DNA of 30,018 nucleotides from contig CALCHI010000180.1 in the NCBI GenBank assembly GCA_937901285.1, positions 1 to 30,018 of the forward strand, in the 5' to 3' direction. This DNA comes from UBA8437 sp003445035. Its GTDB lineage: Bacteria > Planctomycetota > Planctomycetia > Planctomycetales > Planctomycetaceae. The notes under the pieces are model-generated. The model was not told where the DNA came from, searched no databases, and was given only the letters and a program-made list of their open reading frames with translations. How positions within the stretch are numbered: position 1 is the first letter of the stretch; the number at the start of each line of letters is the position of its first letter. Below are positions 24,501 through 30,018 of the stretch, piece by piece. The translations under genes were made by a program, and so were the position numbers.

Positions 24501-24860
24501 ATGAGCGTCCACACCATCCGCCTGGCCGGTCCGTGGCAATTGGAGAGTGCCACCGATGCCTTCCGCACCCGCCTTCCGATCGAATGCTCTCGGGGAGCCA
24601 GTTTTCGCGCGGCGAGACGATTTGGCCGCCCCGGGCGACTGGATGCCGGCGAACGAGTCTGGCTGGTCATCGATGGTCTTTCGGGTGAAGCCGAGATCTT
24701 GCTCAACGAGGTTCCGCTTGAACTCGTCGACGGAGCAGACGGGCTGCGAGCGGATATCACCGATGAGATGGCCACTGACAACTGGTTGTCGGTCCGGTGG
24801 AAAGGTGACGATCCGGGCGGCCTGGCAGGACCGGTGTGGTTGGAATGCGTGAGTGAGTGA
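24501..24860 (+). CDS. Small protein resembling a galactose-binding-like beta-sandwich
   Basis: The product is 119 aa with no signal peptide. It looks like the N-terminal sugar-binding sandwich of glycoside hydrolase family 2 enzymes: LAGPWQLE at the start, then RFGRPGRL, WLVIDGLSGEAEILLNEVPLEL in the middle and LSVRW near the end. In GH2 enzymes this fold precedes a catalytic barrel, but none is encoded here, so it stands alone. A binding or scaffold role is inference only. ATG 24501 has GGAG 5 bases upstream. It is divergent from fabH and convergent with the membrane gene, 19 bases away. Confidence 0.7.
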   Translation: MSVHTIRLAGPWQLESATDAFRTRLPIECSRGASFRAARRFGRPGRLDAGERVWLVIDGLSGEAEILLNEVPLELVDGADGLRADITDEMATDNWLSVRWKGDDPGGLAGPVWLECVSE

Positions 24861-24879
24861 AACGTTGACTGCCGCCAGG

Positions 24880-25656
24880 TCATGCGGCACGCTGCGCGGA
24901 GTCGTTCAGGGTGGCCGAGAAGCCCAGGTCGGTTGATTGCTGGTGGTCCGCCGGTCCCGAACGTCGGAGTTCAATCCGGGTGCCGAACCGTTGCACGTCG
25001 GCCACTCGGGCCCTCACCGATTCGTCGGGCTGGTTGTGTTCGCAGGTGCAGGTTACCTCCGGAAGATCCTCGAAGGCTGGAACGAACGGAACGTGTACCA
25101 GTTGGTGTCGTTGGCCATTTCGCCAATGCACGGTCAGGTCGCCGTCGAGCCGGTCACCGTCGGAGTCGCGGTGCCGTCGGAGGGTCTGGGACAGGTCGAG
25201 GGCCGGTTGGGTCGGGGTGACGGATATGTCAGGGGCCTGGGATGAGCGGAGCATGGATCGGTTGCGAGCGAACCGGCGTCGCAGCGTGTTCCGGTACAGC
25301 ACGAGCGTGGCGGCGACTACGGTCACCGCGAGACCTGTCCCTGCGATGGGATCCGCGAGGTCCACGAGGATGAGTCCGACGGTCAGCAAGGGGGCCAGGG
25401 TGAGCGTGGCGGCCAGCGGCCGAGGCGTGGTGGCGGGCGACGGACTGCCGAGACGGTGGATGATCTCTGCCAGCAGTCCCAGCACGGCCACCGAGCCCGT
25501 CGCGAGCCAGCTATGCAACGGGCTCAACGACGTGGATAACTCTCCGGCGACCGAACGGGCGGCCAGCAGCCAGCCGCCCAGCAGCAGGCTGGTCCAGATT
25601 GTCACCGCCAGTCGAAATGACCAGCGGGCACGTTCGATCGGTTGGCTCGAGTTCAT
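24880..25656 (-). CDS. Membrane protein of unknown function with C-terminal soluble beta domain
   Basis: I cannot name a family. The 258-aa product has four probable membrane helices in its first 130 residues (near 13-34, 48-66, 82-99 and 104-122), then a basic stretch, then about 130 soluble residues. The soluble part contains HVPFVPAFEDLPEVTCTC, which loosely resembles the F-x-x-x-F-x-x-x-P-x-V pattern of H-type lectin domains; this is a weak match. ATG 25656 is chosen because GGGAG lies 8 bases upstream; GTG 25665 overlaps that site. It follows metK on the same strand by 63 bases and may share its transcript. Confidence 0.65.
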   Translation of the reverse strand: MNSSQPIERARWSFRLAVTIWTSLLLGGWLLAARSVAGELSTSLSPLHSWLATGSVAVLGLLAEIIHRLGSPSPATTPRPLAATLTLAPLLTVGLILVDLADPIAGTGLAVTVVAATLVLYRNTLRRRFARNRSMLRSSQAPDISVTPTQPALDLSQTLRRHRDSDGDRLDGDLTVHWRNGQRHQLVHVPFVPAFEDLPEVTCTCEHNQPDESVRARVADVQRFGTRIELRRSGPADHQQSTDLGFSATLNDSAQRAA

Positions 25657-25719
25657 TGGACTCACTCCCTTGAGTCCTGCGAAATGTCGCCTCGATGGAG
25701 GCGTGGTTCGATCACACGG

Positions 25720-26871
25720 TCATTGGCCGGAGAGTGCGTCGATACGGTCGGTCCGTTCCCATGTGAAGTCCGGGTCGTTGCGGCCAAAGTGGCCACCGGC
25801 AGCCGTCTTTCTATAGATCGGACGTTTGAGGTCCAGGGTTTCGATGATTCCGGCCGGTGTCAGTTCGTGAGCCGGAAATACCGCCCGGATTCGCTGTTGG
25901 ATTTCGGACTCGGGTACCGAGGCGGTGTTGTGGCAATCGATTGTCACGCTGACCGGTTCGGCGACTCCGATGGCGTAGGCCAGTTGGATTTCGCACTCAC
26001 CGGCTAATCCGGCGGCGACGACATTCTTGGCGATGTAGCGAGCCATGTAGGCGGCCGAGCGATCGACCTTGGTGGGGTCTTTGCCGCTGAAGGCACCTCC
26101 GCCGTGTCGGCCCCAGCCACCGTAGGTGTCGACGATGATCTTCCGGCCGGTCAGTCCGGTGTCTCCGTGAGGTCCGCCGACAACGAAGCTCCCGGTTGGA
26201 TTGACGTGGTAGACGGTCTGGTCATCGAGAAAGTCACCTGGTACGACCGGCACCACCACCTCGCGACGGATGAATTCGGCGATCTCCTCCTGGGACACCG
26301 TCTCGGCGTGTTGCGTGGAGACCACGACCGTCGTGACTCGCCGTGGGGCCCCATCGACATACTCGACGGTGACCTGGCTTTTGCTGTCGGGGCGGAGCCA
26401 GTCGACGGCACCTTGCTGACGGACGTCGGTCAGGCGGTTGATGATCCGGTGGGCCAATGCGATGGGCATCGGCATCAGTTCCTCGGTCTGGTTGGAGGCG
26501 TAGCCGAACATCAATCCCTGGTCACCGGCACCGCCGGTGTCCACGCCCAGCGCGATGTCGGCGCTTTGGCTGTGAAGCTTCACGTCGATTTCGCATGTGT
26601 CGGCGTGAAACGCGATCCCGTCGATCGTGTAACCGATGTCACGCAGGACCTGGCGGATCACATCCCGATAGCCGTCATCATCACGGGCTCCCGCGGAGGT
26701 GATTTCTCCGGAGACCTGCACGTAGTCGGTGGTGCAAAGGGTCTCGCAGGCAACTCGTGAGGACGGGTCGTCGGCAATCAAGGCATCGAGTATTCCGTCG
26801 GAGACCTGGTCGGAGACCTTGTCGGGATGTCCCATGCTGACCGATTCACTGGTGAACAGGAATTCGGACAT
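25720..26871 (-). CDS. metK: S-adenosylmethionine synthetase
   Basis: MetK makes S-adenosylmethionine from methionine and ATP. The product is 383 aa, the family norm. Key motifs are present: the start EFLFTSESVSMGHPDKVSDQ with His15 and Asp17, GAGDQGLMFGYA (the methionine loop region), and GGHFGR near the C-terminus. ATG 26871 has GGAG 9 bases upstream; an upstream in-frame ATG would overlap the leader. A strong minus-strand promoter lies 55-80 bases upstream. The leader of about 47 bases is too short for a SAM riboswitch. Confidence 0.97.
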   Translation of the reverse strand: MSEFLFTSESVSMGHPDKVSDQVSDGILDALIADDPSSRVACETLCTTDYVQVSGEITSAGARDDDGYRDVIRQVLRDIGYTIDGIAFHADTCEIDVKLHSQSADIALGVDTGGAGDQGLMFGYASNQTEELMPMPIALAHRIINRLTDVRQQGAVDWLRPDSKSQVTVEYVDGAPRRVTTVVVSTQHAETVSQEEIAEFIRREVVVPVVPGDFLDDQTVYHVNPTGSFVVGGPHGDTGLTGRKIIVDTYGGWGRHGGGAFSGKDPTKVDRSAAYMARYIAKNVVAAGLAGECEIQLAYAIGVAEPVSVTIDCHNTASVPESEIQQRIRAVFPAHELTPAGIIETLDLKRPIYRKTAAGGHFGRNDPDFTWERTDRIDALSGQ

Positions 26872-26924
26872 GGTGGCAGGCTCCATCGGGGCAGGTCGAG
26901 ACGGGAAAAGTCGCAAGAGGATGG

Positions 26925-26953
26925 ATTGTAGCGCGGGTCAGCGATCCTCACAA
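26925..26953 (-). promoter_or_regulatory. Sigma-70-type promoter for metK
   Basis: On the minus strand, TTGTGA (26953 down to 26948), a 17-base spacer and TACAAT (26930 down to 26925). The predicted start near 26918 gives a leader of about 47 bases before metK. It lies in the waaA-metK gap. Confidence 0.6.
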
Positions 26954-26972
26954 CTGAGCCTGATCGCGGGGT

Positions 26973-28310
26973 TCAGGCGGCGTTGGCGTTCGGAGGGTCG
27001 TCAGATGAGCCCGTCTTCAGGCGGATGTCCTCGGGAAGCAACTCGTTCAGGATTCCGAGAGTGGCCTCGGTGGCACCCTGTCGCGAGAGGACAAGTCTGC
27101 GGGCCGCGTCTCCGAGAGCAGCTGCGGTTGTTGGGTCGTCGAGCAGTTCGACGAGTCGGGCCGCCAGCGACGGCCCGTCGGCAACCACGCGGGCTCCTCC
27201 ACGTTCGAGCAGTTCGTCAACGACATCCTGGAAGTTCTGCGTGTTCGGTCCGAAAAGGACCGCGGCTCCGTATGCGGCTGGCTCGATCATGTTCTGGCCG
27301 CCGCGGTTGGTCAGGCTCCCTCCCACGAATGCCACGTCGGCCAGCCCCCAGCAGGCGGCCAGTTCGCCGACGGTGTCCAGCAGCACGACAGGCCCGTCGG
27401 TTTGGGAGGCAGCCTGGTCGGTGATCCGGCTGCGCCGCAGCAACGGGTGCCCCATGGACACGACCGTCTCGGCCACCTCGTCAAAGCGTTCCGGGTGCCG
27501 CGGCACCAGCACCAGCCTGAGGTCCGGATGGGTTTGCCTGGCTATGACCCAGGCCTCGATCGCCAATCGCTCCTCAGGATCTTGTGTGCTGCCGGCCACG
27601 AACACCGGGGACCGCTGTGAGATGCCCAGGGTTGCGGCCAGGTTCCGGGTGTCGGGGTTGTCGCGACGTGTTTCAATCCGGTCGTACTTGATCGATCCCG
27701 AGACCTGGATTCGCTGGGGAGGTCCCCCCAGTGCTTCAAGCCGCTCGGCGTAGATTGTGTTCTGTGCGACCAATTGGTCGAAGCGGTTCAGCAACCGGCT
27801 GAACAACCACCTGAGTCGCCTGTATCCCGCGAAGCTCGGCTCGCTGACTCGCCCGTTGACCAGGGCCAGCGGGATTCCCTTGCGGTGTGCGGCGAGGATG
27901 AAATTCGGCCAGAGTTCCAGTTCGACCAGGACGACCAGGTCGGGACGGATCCTCCGCAGTGCCCGGCGGACCGACCAGCTGAAATCTAGTGGAAACCAGT
28001 CGACGCGACAGTCTGCAAATCGTTCGCACGCCAGGCGGTGCCCCGTGGCGGTGGTCGTCGTAACCAGTATCTGCAGCGAGGGCCAGAGCCGCCGGCACTC
28101 GGCGATCATTGGCTCCAGTTGCAGCACCTCGCCCACGCTAACGGCGTGGAACCACACCAGGCGGTCGTTGCCAGTGCGGTGAGCGACCCGGCCGGTGAGT
28201 TTTTTCCAGAGCCCCGGCCGCCGCTTCCCCCGCACCACTCGCTGCCACAACAGCAGTGGTGCTGCCGTGACGAGCACGACCAGGTAGACGAGATTGAGCA
28301 GCCAGGGCAT
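26973..28310 (-). CDS. waaA: 3-deoxy-D-manno-octulosonic acid (Kdo) transferase
   Basis: WaaA (KdtA) transfers Kdo from CMP-Kdo to lipid A, on the cytoplasmic face of the inner membrane. The product is 445 aa. An N-terminal membrane anchor at 3-22 precedes the GT30 N-domain with FHAVSVGE and the catalytic-region ELELWPN. The C-domain has FVAGST, LVPRHPERF, and the CMP-Kdo-binding GGSLTNRGGQNMIEPAAYG. This supports an outer membrane with Kdo-containing LPS. ATG 28310 has GAGGGA 4 bases upstream. It lies 59 bases after secA on the same strand and may be co-transcribed with it. Confidence 0.95.
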   Translation of the reverse strand: MPWLLNLVYLVVLVTAAPLLLWQRVVRGKRRPGLWKKLTGRVAHRTGNDRLVWFHAVSVGEVLQLEPMIAECRRLWPSLQILVTTTTATGHRLACERFADCRVDWFPLDFSWSVRRALRRIRPDLVVLVELELWPNFILAAHRKGIPLALVNGRVSEPSFAGYRRLRWLFSRLLNRFDQLVAQNTIYAERLEALGGPPQRIQVSGSIKYDRIETRRDNPDTRNLAATLGISQRSPVFVAGSTQDPEERLAIEAWVIARQTHPDLRLVLVPRHPERFDEVAETVVSMGHPLLRRSRITDQAASQTDGPVVLLDTVGELAACWGLADVAFVGGSLTNRGGQNMIEPAAYGAAVLFGPNTQNFQDVVDELLERGGARVVADGPSLAARLVELLDDPTTAAALGDAARRLVLSRQGATEATLGILNELLPEDIRLKTGSSDDPPNANAA

Positions 28311-28369
28311 CCATTCCCTCGTTCGCGGCGTCAGTGGCCTCGGGCCGTGCGGGTTGTCGTCAGGTTAGT

Positions 28370-30018
28370 TTAGTTCGGAGAGCCACAGCATTTCTTGTAT
28401 TTCTTGCCGCTGCCACACGGGCACGGATCGTTTCGGCCGACGCGGGGAGCTGTGTTGCGGATGGGTTGGATCACTTCGACTTCGGCTCCCGGCTGCGGGC
28501 CGCCGCCCTCGGTTTGTTCGGTTGCCACCTCGTCGTAGACCGATCCGGCTTCGGCATGCGACGTGGCCGCGACTTCCCAGAGCGACCCGACGAACTCGGG
28601 GCTCTGGATTTCGATGCGGAAGATTGACGAGGTGACCTGTTCTCCGATGCGCTCCCACATCAGGTCAAAGGCCGCCATGCCCTCTCGCTTGTACTCCGTC
28701 TTGGGGTCCTTCTGGGCGTAGCCGACCAGGCCGATGCCCGACCGAAGGTGGTCCATGTGATAGAGGTGGTCTTTCCAGGCGGTGTCGAGGATCTCGAGGA
28801 TCAACGACCGTTCGGCCTGGCCCAGTTCGGGGCGGAAGCGGCTGTCGTAAAGAGAGAGCAGCCGCTGCCTCGCGTCCTCCGGTTCGAGGCCGGTCCAATC
28901 GTCGGAATCGATTGTGACGCCGAAGGACGACTGGACCCATTCGGTGATCCTGGGGAGCTCGGTGGCCAGTGCGAGCTCGGTTGTCTCACCGTTGGTCGGT
29001 GATTGCCCGTTGAAGCACAGCTCGTCGATCTCTCCGCGAAGTTTCTCGCCCGCCTCGAACGACCGTTCGCTGAAGTCCAGCAGGGCCGCTCGGATCTGGT
29101 CTCGCTGACGGTTGGCGATGTCGCTCATCGTGATCGGTTGATCGAAGCGGTCGCTGGCCCACTGCACCAACCCCTCACGATCGGAGCGTTCTCCACCGGC
29201 CTGTCGGGCGATCAGGAAGTTGTTGATGCCGACGGTGACCGGGAACTCGACTTCCTTGTCGCGGTAGAGTTGGTCGAGCAACCCGAGGGTCGTCTCGATC
29301 ACCTCTTCGTCGGTGTCGTGGTTGAACTGTTCGGGTGACGCGTCGAGAGTGTATTGCTGCCGCAACCATTCGCACATCGACCGCAACGGGAAGAGGTCTT
29401 CGAGAAAAATGTCGACCGTCGCAAAGTCGTACCGCTCGATCACCGGCTCGATGCGATCGGTCAGCAGGTCGAAGATGGCCTCGCGGGGTTCGGCTCTCAG
29501 TTTCTTGTCATTGAGCCCGAGGTTGTAGCGGGAGTTGGCCCAGCGAGTCAGCGCCTGCCAGTTCCATTCACTCTCATCGACATCCTGCAGCAGGCATTCC
29601 TCGATCTGGTCGGTGACATCCTCCCGAGACTGTCTCAAGGCACTGTCCCGCAGCACGATCTCCAGTTCCTCCCGGGTGGAGTTGCGGATTTCGGCGATGT
29701 TGACCCGGATCCCGAAATCTGCGGCAGCCCACTCGGTGACCACCTCCCAACGGTAATCCCTGTCGAGGAACTCGCTGACCCGTCGCTGGGCCTGCTCGGA
29801 GATCATGTCCATGATCAGTTCACGGCAGTTGATCCCGTCGAGGATCTGCTGACGGTAGGCGTAGACGCGCTTGCGTTGCTCGTCCATCACCTCGTCGTAT
29901 TCCAGCAGGTGCTTGCGACTCTCGAAGTGGCGTTCCTCGACCTTTTTCTGCGCCCCCTCGATTCGCTTGGTCACCATCCGGCTCTCGATCGCCTCGCCGT
30001 CCTGCATCGTGCGGTCGA
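28370..30018 (-). CDS. secA: Protein translocase ATPase SecA, C-terminal part (5' end beyond the window)
   Basis: SecA is the ATPase that drives proteins through SecYEG. About 548 C-terminal residues are visible and the frame runs off the right edge. The segment begins around the end of the second nucleotide-binding domain (EAIESRMVTKRIEGAQKKVEERHF-type helix) and continues through the scaffold helix (HLLEYDEVMDEQRKRVY). It also has the conserved MDHLRSGIGLVGYAQKDPKTEYKREG and ends in the SEC-C zinc motif DPCPCGSGKKYKKCC. The equivalent part of E. coli SecA is about 315 residues, so roughly 230 extra residues are present, mostly in the helical wing region between the scaffold helix and the MDHLR motif. 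Confidence 0.96.
   Translation of the reverse strand, partial: DRTMQDGEAIESRMVTKRIEGAQKKVEERHFESRKHLLEYDEVMDEQRKRVYAYRQQILDGINCRELIMDMISEQAQRRVSEFLDRDYRWEVVTEWAAADFGIRVNIAEIRNSTREELEIVLRDSALRQSREDVTDQIEECLLQDVDESEWNWQALTRWANSRYNLGLNDKKLRAEPREAIFDLLTDRIEPVIERYDFATVDIFLEDLFPLRSMCEWLRQQYTLDASPEQFNHDTDEEVIETTLGLLDQLYRDKEVEFPVTVGINNFLIARQAGGERSDREGLVQWASDRFDQPITMSDIANRQRDQIRAALLDFSERSFEAGEKLRGEIDELCFNGQSPTNGETTELALATELPRITEWVQSSFGVTIDSDDWTGLEPEDARQRLLSLYDSRFRPELGQAERSLILEILDTAWKDHLYHMDHLRSGIGLVGYAQKDPKTEYKREGMAAFDLMWERIGEQVTSSIFRIEIQSPEFVGSLWEVAATSHAEAGSVYDEVATEQTEGGGPQPGAEVEVIQPIRNTAPRVGRNDPCPCGSGKKYKKCCGSPN

Noticed and set aside
26872..26972. SAM riboswitch ahead of metK
   Set aside because: The predicted leader is about 47 bases, too short for known SAM riboswitches, and no terminator hairpin is present.

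Overview
The window is about 30 kb of GC-rich bacterial chromosome made almost entirely of housekeeping and biosynthetic genes. It most likely comes from a Planctomycetota bacterium. Pointers are an unusually long SecA C-terminal half, a SecG with large extra domains, CoaB and CoaC as separate genes, an RNA polymerase omega-like protein in a gmk-rpoZ-coa cluster, frequent GTG/TTG starts, and a Kdo transferase that implies a Gram-negative outer membrane. The taxonomic call is inference from protein style; no rRNA gene is present. I found no mobile element, CRISPR array, prophage, tRNA or rRNA.

Layout. Bases 1-437 are an untranslated region with twin copies of a 13-bp palindrome and a good promoter. 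Then, all on the plus strand: pheA and aroF (aromatic amino acids); tpiA, secG, a yicC-family gene, gmk, rpoZ, coaC and coaB packed closely with overlaps (1.7-7.7 kb); ftsK; cimA and valS, which overlap by one base and share a promoter; and a small bifunctional-nuclease (DUF151) gene with its own promoter. At 15.5-16.4 kb a divergent NagB-family gene lies on the minus strand. A two-gene RND efflux operon and an unknown membrane protein gene follow on the plus strand.

From 22.3 kb most genes run on the minus strand: a TIM-barrel sugar isomerase/epimerase-like gene, fabH, an unknown membrane protein, metK, waaA and the 3' part of secA, which leaves the window at the right edge. One small plus-strand gene at 24.5 kb encodes a lone beta-sandwich-like protein.

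How the genes work together. AroF makes the first shikimate-pathway intermediate and PheA the phenylalanine precursor, but the chorismate mutase domain of PheA has lost key residues, so that step is probably done elsewhere. CimA and ValS link isoleucine precursor synthesis to valine charging. SecG and SecA both belong to the Sec translocase and both carry lineage-type extensions. FabH and WaaA serve the envelope.

No clearly new multi-gene system is visible. The most interesting items are the promoter that fires directly into a terminator-like hairpin ahead of cimA, the SecG fusion, the degenerate active sites in PheA and the NagB homologue, and the twin palindromes at the left edge.
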